Positions 24,211 through 33,554 of a DNA stretch of 53,176 nt are shown here, piece after piece; position 1 is the stretch's first letter; each line of letters begins with the position of its first letter. The stretch covers positions 1 through 53,176 of the forward strand of contig DASPRN010000071.1 of assembly GCA_035624425.1 (NCBI GenBank). Direction: 5' to 3'. The notes under the pieces were generated by a model, which made no database searches, was not told where the DNA came from, and saw only the letters and a program-made list of their open reading frames with translations. A program made the position numbers and the translations under genes. Source of the stretch: AC-32 sp035624425. Its GTDB lineage: Bacteria > Actinomycetota > Thermoleophilia > Gaiellales > Gaiellaceae.

Positions 24211-25407
24211 TCAGTCGAGCCTGAGGTAACGGACCGGCGAGCCGCCCTCGAGCTCCCCGTCGCCGCGGGGCACCAGCACGAGCGCGTCGGCTCCGGCTGC
24301 CCGCGCGATCATGTGCGACTCCTGGCCAGGGAGTGGCTCGAGCTCGATCGAGCCCTCTTCCCCCGCCCGAGTCCGTGCACGGACGAGCTCGTCCCGGGCG
24401 GGGTTGCGTTTCACCGCAGCCGCGAGCCGCCCCGGCTGGAACCGGGGAAGAGGATCGGAGCCGCCCTGCAGCGCGAGCACAGCGGGCCGCACGAACAGCT
24501 CGAAGCCGACGAGGGAGGACACAGGATTCCCCGGCAGCCCGAAGACCAGCGTGGAGCCGCGGACGCCGAACGCGACCGGCTTGCCGGGCTTCACAGCCAC
24601 ACGCCAGAAGACCTCCTCGACCCCGAGCTCGGCCTCGATCCGGCGCACCAGATCGTGCGGGCCCACGGACACGCCTCCCGAGGTCACGAGCAGGTCCGCC
24701 TCGAGACCCCGCGAGAGCGCCTCGCGGTGCGCGTCCTCGTCGTCGGCCACCGCCGCCAGGCGCTCGGGGAGAGCGCCTGCCGACGCAAGCTGCGCAACGA
24801 GAATCAGTCCGTTCGCCTCGTAGACCTCGCCTGGCCCGAGCGGCTCGCCCGGCGACCGGAGCTCGGTTCCCGTGGTCACGACGGCGGCCCGCGGCCGCGC
24901 GGCGCAGACGACGTCCGGGACACCGGCCGCCGCCAGCGCGCCGAGCTGCGTCGGCCCGAGCCGGGTGCCGGTCTCGACGACCGGATCGCCGGCGCGAATG
25001 TCGCCACCGCGGGGACGAACGCTGGCACCGGGAGCCACCCGGTCAGAAACCTCAATGCCGTTTTCATTTTCGACAACATACTCGAAGGGGATGACAGCAT
25101 CGGCTCCCTCTGGGACAACGCCCCCCGTGGCGATGGCCATCGCCTCGCCCGCCCCGAGCTCGCGTGGGGCCGGAGAGCCGGCGGCGATGCGCGCCACGAC
25201 GGTCAGCCGGCCCGGAGTGTCCTCCGACCGCAGCGCGAAACCGTCCATGGCCGAGCTCGGAAAGGGCGGAAGATCGACCGCAGCCGCAGCGGTCCCGGCC
25301 AGGATCCGCCCACCGGCCTCCTCCAGCGGAACCGGCTCAGGGCCGAGCGGCCGAACCCGCTCGAGGATCAGGCGCTGCGCCTCGTCGATCGTCAGCAGCT
25401 CGACCAA
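24211..25407 (-). CDS. moeA: Molybdopterin molybdenumtransferase
   Basis: 398 aa from a TTG start. It inserts molybdate into adenylylated molybdopterin. Segments typical for MoeA: LPPFPSSAMDGFALRSED at the N-terminus, AIATGGVVPEGADAV, RPRGGDIRAGD, VVTTGTELRSPGE, LVTSGGVSVGPHD and VFGLPGNPVSSLVGFE. The C-terminal domain IV is present. It lies alone between the sortase and a divergent glycosyltransferase, distant from moaC and mogA in the window. Confidence 0.95.
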   Translation of the reverse strand: MVELLTIDEAQRLILERVRPLGPEPVPLEEAGGRILAGTAAAAVDLPPFPSSAMDGFALRSEDTPGRLTVVARIAAGSPAPRELGAGEAMAIATGGVVPEGADAVIPFEYVVENENGIEVSDRVAPGASVRPRGGDIRAGDPVVETGTRLGPTQLGALAAAGVPDVVCAARPRAAVVTTGTELRSPGEPLGPGEVYEANGLILVAQLASAGALPERLAAVADDEDAHREALSRGLEADLLVTSGGVSVGPHDLVRRIEAELGVEEVFWRVAVKPGKPVAFGVRGSTLVFGLPGNPVSSLVGFELFVRPAVLALQGGSDPLPRFQPGRLAAAVKRNPARDELVRARTRAGEEGSIELEPLPGQESHMIARAAGADALVLVPRGDGELEGGSPVRYLRLD

Positions 25408-25436
25408 GACCGCTACATACGCTACGCGCTGGCGGA

Positions 25437-25442
25437 TAGGCT
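25437..25442 (+). promoter_or_regulatory. Probable -10 element of the GT2 gene
   Basis: TAGGCT ends 9 bases before the GTG of the GT2 gene, with no ribosome binding site between them; a leaderless transcript is likely. It sits in the 44-bp gap shared with divergent moeA. Confidence 0.4.
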
Positions 25443-25451
25443 CACGCGGCC

Positions 25452-26390
25452 GTGATCTCGGTCGTCGTCCCCGTTCACGACGAGGAGCGGACGGTGGCGC
25501 TCCTCTTCGACGAGCTCCAGGCGGCCCTCGAGCCGCTCGATCAGCCCTGGGAAGCCGTCTTCGTGGACGACGGTTCGACCGACGGCTCGTTCGCCGCCCT
25601 GACCCGCCTGCACAACGCGAAGGACAACGTCCGGGTCGTGCGGCTCCGGCGCAACTTCGGCAAGGCGGCCGCGCTCGCGGCCGGCTTCGCGCAGGCGCAG
25701 GGAGACGTCGTCGTCACGATCGACGCCGACCTGCAGGACGATCCGGCCGAGATCCCACGGTTGCTGGCCAAGCTCGACGAGGGGTTCGATCTCGTCTCCG
25801 GCTGGAAGGCGCACCGCCGCGACCCGCTCAGCCGCCGGGCGCTGTCGCGGATCTTCAACTGGGTCACGGGCCGGGTCTCGGGCTTGCGCCTCCACGACAT
25901 GAACTGCGGCCTCAAGGCCTACCGCGCCGAGGTGGTGAAGGAGTTGCGTCTCTACGGAGAGCTGCATCGCTTCATTCCGGTGCTCGCCCATTACCGCGGC
26001 CACCGGGTCGCTGAGCTGCCCGTCAACCACCGGCCGCGGGAGCACGGCCGCTCGCGTTACGGCGTCGAGCGCTACCTGCGCGGCTTCCTCGACCTGCTGA
26101 CGGTCTCGTTCATCGGCCGTTACCGGCACCGGCCACTGCACCTGTTCGGCGGGCTCGGGTTGGGGCTGGGGACGATCGGCTTTGCCATCCTCGTCTACCT
26201 GACCGTCCTCAAGGTCGGCGGGCACGCGATCGGAGAGCGGCCGCTCCTCACCCTCGGCGTGCTGCTGGTCGTCGTCGGGCTGCAGTTCTTCTCGCTCGGG
26301 CTGATCAGCGAGCTGATCACGAGCCAGCACGAGGAGCGCACCGGGCCGCGCGAGCGAGCCGAGCTCGACGTCGAAGAGATCCTCTCCTAG
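25452..26390 (+). CDS. Family 2 glycosyltransferase, polyprenyl-phosphate sugar synthase type
   Basis: 312 aa, GTG start. The GT-A domain begins ISVVVPVHDEERTVALL and has the metal-binding DADLQDDP and the DMNCGLKAYR motif seen in dolichol-phosphate mannose synthase and GtrB/ArnC-like enzymes. Two C-terminal membrane segments (about 228-275) anchor it. It probably charges undecaprenyl phosphate with a sugar on the cytoplasmic side, providing donors for the GT-C enzymes encoded nearby (DUF2079, GT87 and PIG-V types). Sugar identity unknown. Confidence 0.92.
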   Translation: MISVVVPVHDEERTVALLFDELQAALEPLDQPWEAVFVDDGSTDGSFAALTRLHNAKDNVRVVRLRRNFGKAAALAAGFAQAQGDVVVTIDADLQDDPAEIPRLLAKLDEGFDLVSGWKAHRRDPLSRRALSRIFNWVTGRVSGLRLHDMNCGLKAYRAEVVKELRLYGELHRFIPVLAHYRGHRVAELPVNHRPREHGRSRYGVERYLRGFLDLLTVSFIGRYRHRPLHLFGGLGLGLGTIGFAILVYLTVLKVGGHAIGERPLLTLGVLLVVVGLQFFSLGLISELITSQHEERTGPRERAELDVEEILS

Positions 26391-26446
26391 CGGCGCTGGT
26401 CGCGATTCAGACTGGGAAACCGCTCGGTTCTGACGGATGCGCCGCA

Positions 26447-26466
26447 GGGCCGCGCCTCCGCGGCCC
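26447..26466. terminator. Hairpin after the GT2 gene
   Basis: GGGCCGCG-CCTC-CGCGGCCC gives an 8-bp perfect stem 56 bases after the GT2 stop. No T-tract follows, so it is at best a Rho-type or L-shaped terminator. The remaining bases of the 26391-26664 gap hold only the second hairpin at 26624-26640 and no gene. Confidence 0.5.
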
Positions 26467-26623
26467 GGCGCCGCCCGCGCGCCCCGAAAGTCACACTCTC
26501 GGCACGCTTCCGTTTCACAGGCGCGCGAGGTTTCTCGATACGCTCGCAGCGGGGAGGAGGCTGGGCGTGCCTGAACCAGGTGACCGCAAGGGCACTCGCT
26601 TGCTACGCCCGCCCTGGAGCCCG

Positions 26624-26640
26624 CTCGGGCTTTGCCCGAG
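26624..26640. repeat. Hairpin upstream of the GT4 gene
   Basis: CTCGGGC-TTT-GCCCGAG is a perfect 7-bp stem with a 3-base loop, 24 bases before the GT4 ATG. It may lie in the leader RNA or end transcription from the left. It resembles other GC stems with TTT, TTC or TCT loops in this window. Confidence 0.5.
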
Positions 26641-26664
26641 GGAGCGTCCACCGCTGGGAGCGCG

Positions 26665-27750
26665 ATGAGGGTCCTCTACTTCGGAACCTACGAGCGCGAC
26701 TACCCGCGGAACGCGCAGGTGATCTCCTGCCTCCGCGGCGCAGGCGTGGAGGTCGTCGAGCAGCACGAAAGCGTCTGGGAAGGGCGGCGTCACAGCTGGC
26801 AGGCGGGCCCTGGCACCGCCGCGCGCCTTGCCGCGGCAGAGCTGCGTCTGTTCCGGCGGCCGGCTGCCGACTTCGACGTGCTGCTCGTCGGCTACCCGGG
26901 GCATCTCGACCTCGCCGCTGCCCGCCACGCCGCCGGCGGCAGGCCCGTCGTCTTCAACCCGCTCGTCTCGCTGACGGACACGTTCGTCTCGGACCGCCGG
27001 AGATTCCAGCCCGGCTCCCTGCCGGCGCGGGCCCTGGCCGCGATCGACCGCTCCGCACTCCGGGCCGCGGACCTCACGGTCGCCGACACGCAGGCCAACG
27101 CCGCCTACCTCGCCGAGCTCGGCGGCCTGCCGCCGGACCGGATCGACCACTGCCTCGTCGGCGCGGAGGAGCGTCTCTTCCGGCCGGGCTGGTCGCCGCA
27201 GGAGCCGTTCACGTTCCTGTTCGTCGGCAAGCTGATCCCGCTTCACGGCCTCGAGACGATCCTCGCCGCCGCGCGCGAGGCGCCGGAGCTGCGGATACGA
27301 CTGGTGGGCAGCGGCCAGCTCGAGCCACTGCTCGAAGCACGCCCGCCGAACGTCGAGTGGGTCCGCTGGGTCGAGTACGACCAGCTGCCGGGGGAGCTGC
27401 ACGGGGCCGGCGCCGCGCTCGGGATCTTCGGCGTCTCGGACAAGGCGCAGCGAGTCATCCCGAACAAGGCGTTCCACGCGCTCGCTTGCGGGACGCCGCT
27501 CGTGACCGCCGATACGCCGGCGGCGCGCGAGCTGCTCGTTCACGACGAGAGCGCGCTGCTGGTTCCGCCCGGCGACCCCAAAGCCCTCGTGACCGCCCTT
27601 CGGCGCCTCGCCGGCGACCCGGCCCTGACCCGGCGACTGGCCGAGGGCGGAAATGCCGCGTACCGCCGCGAGGCGAGCGAGAAGGTGCTCGGCGCCCGTT
27701 GGCGCGAGCTCCTCGAGCGGGCCCTGGCCGTACGATCGCCCCGGTCATGA
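26665..27750 (+). CDS. GT4-type glycosyltransferase
   Basis: 361 aa. ATG 26665 is chosen over an in-frame ATG 33 bases earlier because GGGAG lies 4 bases before it and the protein then starts with the Rossmann strand RVLYFGTYERDYPRN. The C-terminal domain has FLFVGKLIPLHGLETIL, RVIPNKAFHALACGTPLVT and LLVPPGDPKALV, the GT-B donor-binding layout. The acidic residue that usually contacts the nucleotide sugar lies in this region. Acceptor unknown. The stop overlaps the next gene (ATGA). Confidence 0.88.
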   Translation: MRVLYFGTYERDYPRNAQVISCLRGAGVEVVEQHESVWEGRRHSWQAGPGTAARLAAAELRLFRRPAADFDVLLVGYPGHLDLAAARHAAGGRPVVFNPLVSLTDTFVSDRRRFQPGSLPARALAAIDRSALRAADLTVADTQANAAYLAELGGLPPDRIDHCLVGAEERLFRPGWSPQEPFTFLFVGKLIPLHGLETILAAAREAPELRIRLVGSGQLEPLLEARPPNVEWVRWVEYDQLPGELHGAGAALGIFGVSDKAQRVIPNKAFHALACGTPLVTADTPAARELLVHDESALLVPPGDPKALVTALRRLAGDPALTRRLAEGGNAAYRREASEKVLGARWRELLERALAVRSPRS

Positions 27751-29177
27751 CCGCCCACCGCCTCACGAGATCGGCCTTCCTCGTCTGGGCCGCGATGGGC
27801 GCGTACGCCGCCGGGTTCTCGGCCCTCTCCGTCCTGCGCCACCGCGCCCTGCAGACCGGACGCTTCGACCTCGGCAACATGGTGCAGGCCGTCTGGTCGA
27901 CGGCGCACGGGCACCCGCTGGCCGTGACGGGCCTGCGCGGCGACGAGATCTCGCGGCTCGCCGCCCACTTCGATCCGATCCTCGCCGCCTTCGCGCCGAT
28001 CTGGCTCGTCTGGCCGAGCCCGGACTCATTGCTCGTCGCCCAGGCGGTCGCGGTCGCCCTCGGTGCGCTGCCGGTCTTCTGGCTTGGCCGCAAGCACCTC
28101 GGCTCCGAGCGGGCCAGCGCGGCCTTTGCGCTTGCCTACCTGCTCTACCCGCCGACCCAGTGGCTCACGCTGAACGAGTTCCATCCGGTCGCGCTCGCCT
28201 GCCCGCTGCTGCTGTTCGCGATCTGGTACCTGGACGAGGACCGCCTGCTTCCCTTCGCCCTGTTCGCGCTCGCCGCGGCAGTCAGCAAGGAGGAGATCGG
28301 CCTCGTCGTCGCCGGTCTCGGGCTCTGGTACGCGATTGCGCGCAGGCACTGGCTGGAGGGAGCCGCGATCGCCGCCGGCGGGCTCGCGATCTCGCTGGTC
28401 GCGATCGAGGTGGTGATCCCGCACTTCAACCGGGCCGGGACCTCGAGCTTCTTCACTCGCTACAGCCAGGTCGGCGGCTCGGCCTCCGGAATCCTGCACA
28501 CCGCGATCACCCATCCCTGGAAGGACGTGACGACCGCCTTCACCGGGCGCGGCCTCGGCTACCTGGCGCGGCTCTTCCTGCCCCTCGGACTGCTCGCCCT
28601 GCTCTCGCCGCTGCTCCTGCTCGCCGCCCTGCCGGAGCTGGCGCTCAACCTGCTCTCGGCGGCGCCGGCGCAGAGCTCGATCCAGTTCCACTACACGGCC
28701 GGCCTGATCCCGGTGCTGGTCGCGGCCTCCGTCCTCGGCGCAGCGAGACTGACACGCGACCGGCTGCGGGTTGCCACCGCCGTGCTCGTGCTCGCGATCG
28801 TCGCCAACTACACGCTCGGCGCGATCCCGGTCTGGCGCTACTTCCCCTCCGGCGAGACGGCCCAGGCGTACGCCACGAAGATCACCGAGCACGACCGGAT
28901 CGCAGCACGTGCCTTGAGCCTGATCCCGCCGCACGCCGTCGTCAGCGCGACCAACTCGCTCGGCGCCCACCTCTCGGCCCGCCGCCGGGTGCTCAGCTTC
29001 CCGATCGTCCAGGACGCGACCTGGATCGCGGCCGACGAGACGAAGCCCGGCTACACCGACCGGATCGCGCCCCTGCCGGTCGCGGCCGAGCTCGTCTGGC
29101 TGCGGCGCAACCCCGCCTGGCGCCTCGTCTTCCAACAGGACGGCGTGCTCGTCTTCAAGCGCGTGTCGCCGCCTTGA
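27747..29177 (+). CDS. DUF2079 polytopic membrane protein (GT-C-like)
   Basis: 476 aa; ATG overlaps the GT4 stop. About nine to eleven hydrophobic segments. The first loop has FDLGNMVQAVWSTAHGHPL, with an Asp near the membrane, and later HFDPILAAFAPIWL and LNEFHPVALACPLL, matching DUF2079 proteins. These are related to membrane glycosyltransferases using polyprenyl-linked sugars and may glycosylate outer envelope polymers. A C-terminal soluble portion (about 390-476) lies outside. Reaction not known. It converges on the GT87-like gene with a 6-bp gap. Confidence 0.82.
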   Translation: MTAHRLTRSAFLVWAAMGAYAAGFSALSVLRHRALQTGRFDLGNMVQAVWSTAHGHPLAVTGLRGDEISRLAAHFDPILAAFAPIWLVWPSPDSLLVAQAVAVALGALPVFWLGRKHLGSERASAAFALAYLLYPPTQWLTLNEFHPVALACPLLLFAIWYLDEDRLLPFALFALAAAVSKEEIGLVVAGLGLWYAIARRHWLEGAAIAAGGLAISLVAIEVVIPHFNRAGTSSFFTRYSQVGGSASGILHTAITHPWKDVTTAFTGRGLGYLARLFLPLGLLALLSPLLLLAALPELALNLLSAAPAQSSIQFHYTAGLIPVLVAASVLGAARLTRDRLRVATAVLVLAIVANYTLGAIPVWRYFPSGETAQAYATKITEHDRIAARALSLIPPHAVVSATNSLGAHLSARRRVLSFPIVQDATWIAADETKPGYTDRIAPLPVAAELVWLRRNPAWRLVFQQDGVLVFKRVSPP

Positions 29178-29183
29178 GGCGCC

Positions 29184-30491
29184 TTAGACGCGGATCGTCT
29201 GCGAGAGCAGGTAGGCGCTGAGCACGAGGCCGAGCAGAATTGCGGGCTCGTCGTCTTCTGCCGCCGCAAGCGGCAGCGTCCAGACCACGTACCAGGCAGC
29301 CAGATACGGGATGGCGAGCAGCAGCAGGCCGGCGGCGAGACCCAGGCGCGCGTGCCCGCGCCAGGCACCTCGCAGAAGCCAGAGATAGGCGAGCGCGAAC
29401 GCCGCGGCGAAGAGCGCGATGGCGACGCCGTGCGGGACGCCGAACTGGCTCAGGCGGTGCGGCAGCGCGAACGCGGTCTCGCGCTCGGCGTGCTCCTTCA
29501 GCGGCCGGAGCGTCTCGGTCCACGCGAAGCCGTAACGCCAGGTCCCGAGGACGGCCATTGCGGCGGCTGCGGCTGCCAGCCCGACGTACCCGAACCCCAC
29601 GCGCCGGGCCCGCGCCTCGACCAGTCGCAGCGGGAGCAACACGAGCGGAATCCACTTGATGAGCGCGGCAAGCGCCCAGCCCGCCCCGGCGAGCTCCCGC
29701 CGGCCCGAGAGGGCAACCGCAAGCGCGGCGAGAACGAGTGCGAACGGCCAGGCGTCGTTGTGGCCGCCGCCCGCGAAGTCGATCGCGAGCACCGGGCTCC
29801 AGCCGACAACGGCCCAGGCAAGCGCCGGCCTTCTCGAGAGCCGGGCCGCCAGGAAGGCGATCGCCAGCATCGCAACCGCCGCCAGCGATTTGTAGATCCA
29901 GGCCGCCGCGTCCGCCGACGTGCCGGCGGCGCGCGAGAGCGGCTCGGAGGCAAGCGTGAAGGCCGGGCCGTAGACCGAGGTCGTGTTACGCCAGGCGATG
30001 CCCACATACGGGTAGGCGGGATCGTCGGGGAAGTGGCTCGGCGGCTGCTCGTAGGGGTTCGCGTCGTGGACGACGGCAATGCGCCCGTAGTCCCAGTACG
30101 TCCAGGCGTCGGTCGAGAGCAGGAGCGGCGCGGCGAGCGGCGCGAGCTGGATCGCACAGGCGATCGCAGCCACAGCCCTCGTGCGAGGAGGCACCCGCCG
30201 GACGAGCCAGGCCCCGCCGACGTAGGCGATAAAGGCCAGGGACAGCAGGACGAGGAAGGCGACCGACCAGGCCCGGTTCCCGCCGGAGTGGCCGCCGTGC
30301 CGCGGGACGAGCGGTGAGCCGGACACCCAGGCGAGCCCGGAGGCTGCGGCCGTGAAGACGAGCGCGCAGAGTCCCGCGGCGAGCGCGGCGCGACGGGTGG
30401 CCGGACCGCTCAGGCTCGTGCCCCGTCTAGTGATGCTGCCGAGTCTCTCGGCCGCGAGCACCAAGCCAGAGCTCGCACCTGACTGCGGCAA
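29184..30491 (-). CDS. GT87/DUF2029-type membrane mannosyltransferase-like protein
   Basis: Up to 435 aa from TTG 30491; a GTG at 30461 (VLAAERLG) is an equally good start, and the TTG lies within a hairpin. About ten hydrophobic segments. Typical motifs: WTYWDYGRIAVVHDANPYEQPPS in the first outer loop with the catalytic acidic residues, VYGPAFTLASEPL, GGGHNDAWPF and ALIKWIPLVLLP. Such enzymes take mannose from polyprenyl-phosphate mannose (as PimE does) and act outside. The donor could come from the GT2 enzyme nearby. Confidence 0.85.
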   Translation of the reverse strand: MPQSGASSGLVLAAERLGSITRRGTSLSGPATRRAALAAGLCALVFTAAASGLAWVSGSPLVPRHGGHSGGNRAWSVAFLVLLSLAFIAYVGGAWLVRRVPPRTRAVAAIACAIQLAPLAAPLLLSTDAWTYWDYGRIAVVHDANPYEQPPSHFPDDPAYPYVGIAWRNTTSVYGPAFTLASEPLSRAAGTSADAAAWIYKSLAAVAMLAIAFLAARLSRRPALAWAVVGWSPVLAIDFAGGGHNDAWPFALVLAALAVALSGRRELAGAGWALAALIKWIPLVLLPLRLVEARARRVGFGYVGLAAAAAAMAVLGTWRYGFAWTETLRPLKEHAERETAFALPHRLSQFGVPHGVAIALFAAAFALAYLWLLRGAWRGHARLGLAAGLLLLAIPYLAAWYVVWTLPLAAAEDDEPAILLGLVLSAYLLSQTIRV

Positions 30492-30508
30492 GGCTAGGCA
30501 GCCTTGCC
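30487..30508. terminator. Hairpin between PBP1A and the GT87-like gene
   Basis: GGCAAGGCT-AGGC-AGCCTTGCC is a perfect 9-bp stem with a 4-base loop, 71 bases downstream of the PBP1A stop on the - strand. It may end the DUF2203-mscS-PBP1A transcript. There is no T-tract. It overlaps the TTG proposed as start of the GT87-like gene, which argues for the later GTG. Confidence 0.5.
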
Positions 30509-30578
30509 AAGGGCAAGAGTGAGCTCTGGCGCCGTGTGATCGCGGGCGAGAGGCCGGCGTGCATTGCTGGACGGGGCA

Positions 30579-32780
30579 CTAAGGAGGAGGCGGAGGCGAA
30601 GGAGGCGGAGGTGGTGATGGAGGCGGTGGAGGAGGTGGAGGCGGAGGCGGGGGCGGCGCCGGTGGTTGCGGCGGAGGCGGCGCCACGGTCGTGACCGTCC
30701 TGCCGGTGGTCGTCGACTGAGTCCGCGTCCTCGTCGTGCCCGTCTTCGCGGTGGTCGTCGTCGTGGCCGGCGCCGTCGGGGCGAGGCTCGAGCCGTACTG
30801 GCCCTGCGTGAACGGCCGGAAGACCACCGGATTCTGCGGCGAGGGCCAGCTCAGCGGGGGCAGGTTGCCGACCGCGGCCTCCATGAACAGGCGCCAGATC
30901 GTGGCCGGGAAGGTGCCGCCGGCGACCGCGATCCCGTGCACGTCCTCCATCGGGATCTCGCCCTGCGGGTAGCCGACCCAGACCGTCGCCTCGAGCTGCG
31001 GCACGTAGCCCGAGAACCAGCCGTCCGCGTGGTTGTCGGTCGTGCCCGTCTTGCCCGCCGCCGGGCGGCCGAAGTAGGCGCCGGTGCCGGTGCCGCCGAG
31101 CACGTTCTCCTGCAGGATCCCTGTCACCTCGGAGGCGACCCCGTCTGAGATCACGCGCTTGCGCTGGGGCTTGCCCCAGCCCGCGTCGGTGTCGACCTTG
31201 CCGCTCGCGAGCTTGACCTCGGTGATCGCCATCGGCTTCGAGTAGACGCCGCCCGCGTCGAGAGTCGCGAAGGCCGAGGCCTCCTCCAGCGGCGAAATCG
31301 CGTCGGCGCCGAGCCCCATCGCGGGCACGACTTCGAGGTGCGACCTGATTCCGAGGCGGTGCGCCATGTCCGCCACGCGCTGGGGCCCGACGTCGAGGGT
31401 CAGCTGTGCGTAGACCGTGTTGTCCGAGCGCAGCGTCGCGTTCGTGACCGAGATCGAGCCGGCATACGTGCCGTCGTAGGTCGAGACGTCCCAGGCCGGG
31501 GTGTACGGGTCCGGCTGGTAGTGGAAGGGCGCCGAGACGTAGTAGGTCGAGTCGGGGTTCATGCCCATCTCGACCGCCGCGGTCAGGACGAAGACCTTGA
31601 ACGTCGAGCCCGGCTGGCGGCGCGCCTGTGCGACGAGGTTGAACTGGTTGCCCGTCCGGCCCGGTGTGACCGCGGTCATCGCGCGGATGGCGCCGTTGGC
31701 CGGGTTGATCGAGACGACCGCGGCCGCCGGGTCGCTGCGCAGGTAGAGCGTGTCGCGGATCGCCTTCGCGGCGACGCGCTGCAGCCGCGGGTTGATCGTC
31801 GTGTAGACGCGCAGCCCACCCGAGCGGACGGTGTTCGTCCCGTACTCGGCGATCAGCTGATCGCGCACGTAGCTGAAGAAGTACGGCTCCTTGATCCGCG
31901 TGTAGAGCTTGCCCGGCCGCAGGTGCAGGCTCCGCTGCGAGACCGCTTTCTGGTACTGCGCCTGGTTGATGTAGCCGTACGCGAGCATCGCGCGCAACAC
32001 CTCGTCGCGCCGCGCTAACGCGGTCGCCGGCCGGTGGAACGGGTCGTAGAGCGACGGCGCCTGCGGCAGGCCGGCGAGCAGCGCCGCCTGGTCGAGCCCC
32101 AGCTGCCGCGCGCGCTCCGAGAAGTACGTCTGCGCCGCCGCCTCGATCCCGTAGGCGTGGTTGCCGTAGTAGACCTGGTTCATGTACTCGGCAAGGATCC
32201 GGTCCTTCGACCAGCGCCGGCTGAGCTTGATCGCGAGGCAGGCCTCCTTCAGCTTCCGCTTGAAGGTCCGCTCCTTCGAGATGTAGAGGTTGCGGACGAG
32301 CTGCTGCGTGATCGTCGAGCCGCCCTGCACGACGTGGCCGGCGCGGAGGTCGCTCCAGGCCGCGCGCAGGATGCCCTGGTAGTCGACGCCGCCGTGCTCG
32401 TAGAAGCGGTGGTCCTCGATCGCGACGGTCGCCCTCCGCGTCCAGAAGCTCACCCCGCGCAGCGCCACCCGCGTGCGGTTCTTGTCCGCGGGAATCGAGC
32501 CGAGCAGCGAGCCGTCCGAGGCGTAGACGAACGAGTTCTGGCCGTTCTCGACCGGCTTCAGCTTGTTCAGGTCGCAGCTCGCGCGGAACTTGGCGACCGC
32601 GCCGACGCCGGAGCCGATCATCCCCAGCACGATGATCAGCAGCGCGACGAGCAGGATCTTCACGCGACGCTTCCGGTTGCCGCGGGTGCGCTCCCGCCGG
32701 CGGCGCGTGCGGCGGACGACGTCGTCGAAGTCGTCGTCGCTACGCCGCCGCCCCGGACCTCTCGGCGGAGGCGGCGTCAC
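30579..32780 (-). CDS. Class A penicillin-binding protein (PBP1A-like)
   Basis: 733 aa, GTG start. A basic cytoplasmic N-terminus, one membrane anchor at about 44-66, then a GT51 glycosyltransferase domain (EDHRFYEHGG with catalytic Glu, GGSTITQQLVRN) and a transpeptidase domain with SxxK (GSTFK), SDN and KTGT boxes. It polymerises and cross-links peptidoglycan. The C-terminus is a Thr-rich stretch followed by a proline-rich tail with Ser and Gln, about 80 residues, probably crossing or probing the wall. It ends a leftward group with DUF2203 and mscS. Confidence 0.96.
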   Translation of the reverse strand: MTPPPPRGPGRRRSDDDFDDVVRRTRRRRERTRGNRKRRVKILLVALLIIVLGMIGSGVGAVAKFRASCDLNKLKPVENGQNSFVYASDGSLLGSIPADKNRTRVALRGVSFWTRRATVAIEDHRFYEHGGVDYQGILRAAWSDLRAGHVVQGGSTITQQLVRNLYISKERTFKRKLKEACLAIKLSRRWSKDRILAEYMNQVYYGNHAYGIEAAAQTYFSERARQLGLDQAALLAGLPQAPSLYDPFHRPATALARRDEVLRAMLAYGYINQAQYQKAVSQRSLHLRPGKLYTRIKEPYFFSYVRDQLIAEYGTNTVRSGGLRVYTTINPRLQRVAAKAIRDTLYLRSDPAAAVVSINPANGAIRAMTAVTPGRTGNQFNLVAQARRQPGSTFKVFVLTAAVEMGMNPDSTYYVSAPFHYQPDPYTPAWDVSTYDGTYAGSISVTNATLRSDNTVYAQLTLDVGPQRVADMAHRLGIRSHLEVVPAMGLGADAISPLEEASAFATLDAGGVYSKPMAITEVKLASGKVDTDAGWGKPQRKRVISDGVASEVTGILQENVLGGTGTGAYFGRPAAGKTGTTDNHADGWFSGYVPQLEATVWVGYPQGEIPMEDVHGIAVAGGTFPATIWRLFMEAAVGNLPPLSWPSPQNPVVFRPFTQGQYGSSLAPTAPATTTTTAKTGTTRTRTQSTTTGRTVTTVAPPPPQPPAPPPPPPPPPPPPPSPPPPPSPPPPP

Positions 32781-32819
32781 GCCTGTGCTCCGACAGGACA
32801 GACGCGTCGACCGGTCATT

Positions 32820-33551
32820 TCAGACGAAGACCCCGGCCTCGCGCAGGCGCTCGTGCGCCCGCAGGCGGAGCTCGCTCTCGAGCCGCCGCGCCGAGGGCTC
32901 GTCGTCGGCCCACACGCTCAGCTCGAGCCGCGCCGCGTCCTCCAGCGAGGTCACGGCGACCTCCGCGCGCTCGTCGTCCGCCGCTTCGCGCAGAAGCTGC
33001 GACACGGCGGCGAGATCGCGATCGAGGGGCACCTGGACGGTCACGTGTGCGAGCTTCTTTCGTCCACGAATCGTGGAGTTGAGGATGGTATCCGAGGCGA
33101 TCCGGTCGTTCGGGATCACGAGCCGATCGTTGTCGGCCGCCCGGATGAACGTGTAGGTGAGCCCGATCTCCTCGACCACGCCCTCGGTGCCGTCCACCTC
33201 GACGTGGTCGCCGATTCGGATCGGCTGCGTGAAAGCGATCAGCAGGCCCGCGATGAAGTTCCCGATCGTCCGCTGCGCCGCGAAGCCGACGACGATCCCG
33301 ATCACCGCCGAGGAGGCGAGGATCCCCATGGCGACCGCGCGCACCTGCGGAATCACGAGCAGCGCGGACAGAATGCCGACGAAGAAGATCAGGGCGACCA
33401 CGGCGCGGCGCAGGACGCGGTAGCGCGTCACCGCGGCCGCAGGCAGGTCGCGGCGGGCCATGCGCCGGTCGACGAGGCGCGCGACGACGACGGTCACCAG
33501 CAGGACCGCGCCCAGCACGACAAGCCGGTGCCAGAACGGCATCGTGCACAC
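32820..33551 (-). CDS. MscS-family mechanosensitive channel
   Basis: 243 aa. Membrane segments at about 8-24 and 48-66, then the pore helix AMGILASSAVIGIVVGFAAQRTIGNFIAG rich in Ala and Gly, and the beta domain starting QPIRIGDHVEVDGTEGVVEEIGL. A C-terminal alpha/beta domain completes the small MscS form. It releases solutes under hypo-osmotic shock. The first Met is followed by CT and a second in-frame Met at codon 4; either could be the start. It lies between DUF2203 (3-bp gap) and PBP1A (39-bp gap). Confidence 0.93.
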   Translation of the reverse strand: MCTMPFWHRLVVLGAVLLVTVVVARLVDRRMARRDLPAAAVTRYRVLRRAVVALIFFVGILSALLVIPQVRAVAMGILASSAVIGIVVGFAAQRTIGNFIAGLLIAFTQPIRIGDHVEVDGTEGVVEEIGLTYTFIRAADNDRLVIPNDRIASDTILNSTIRGRKKLAHVTVQVPLDRDLAAVSQLLREAADDERAEVAVTSLEDAARLELSVWADDEPSARRLESELRLRAHERLREAGVFV

Positions 33552-33554
33552 TCG

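Noticed and set aside
26391..26664. Small ORFs in the gap between GT2 and GT4
   Set aside because: No ribosome binding site or conserved-looking peptide; the gap is explained by two hairpins.
30579..30720. Proline-codon run at the PBP1A C-terminus as an assembly or repeat artefact
   Set aside because: The CCN/CCG run keeps frame to a normal stop and Pro-rich tails are common in actinobacterial class A PBPs; treated as genuine low-complexity protein.
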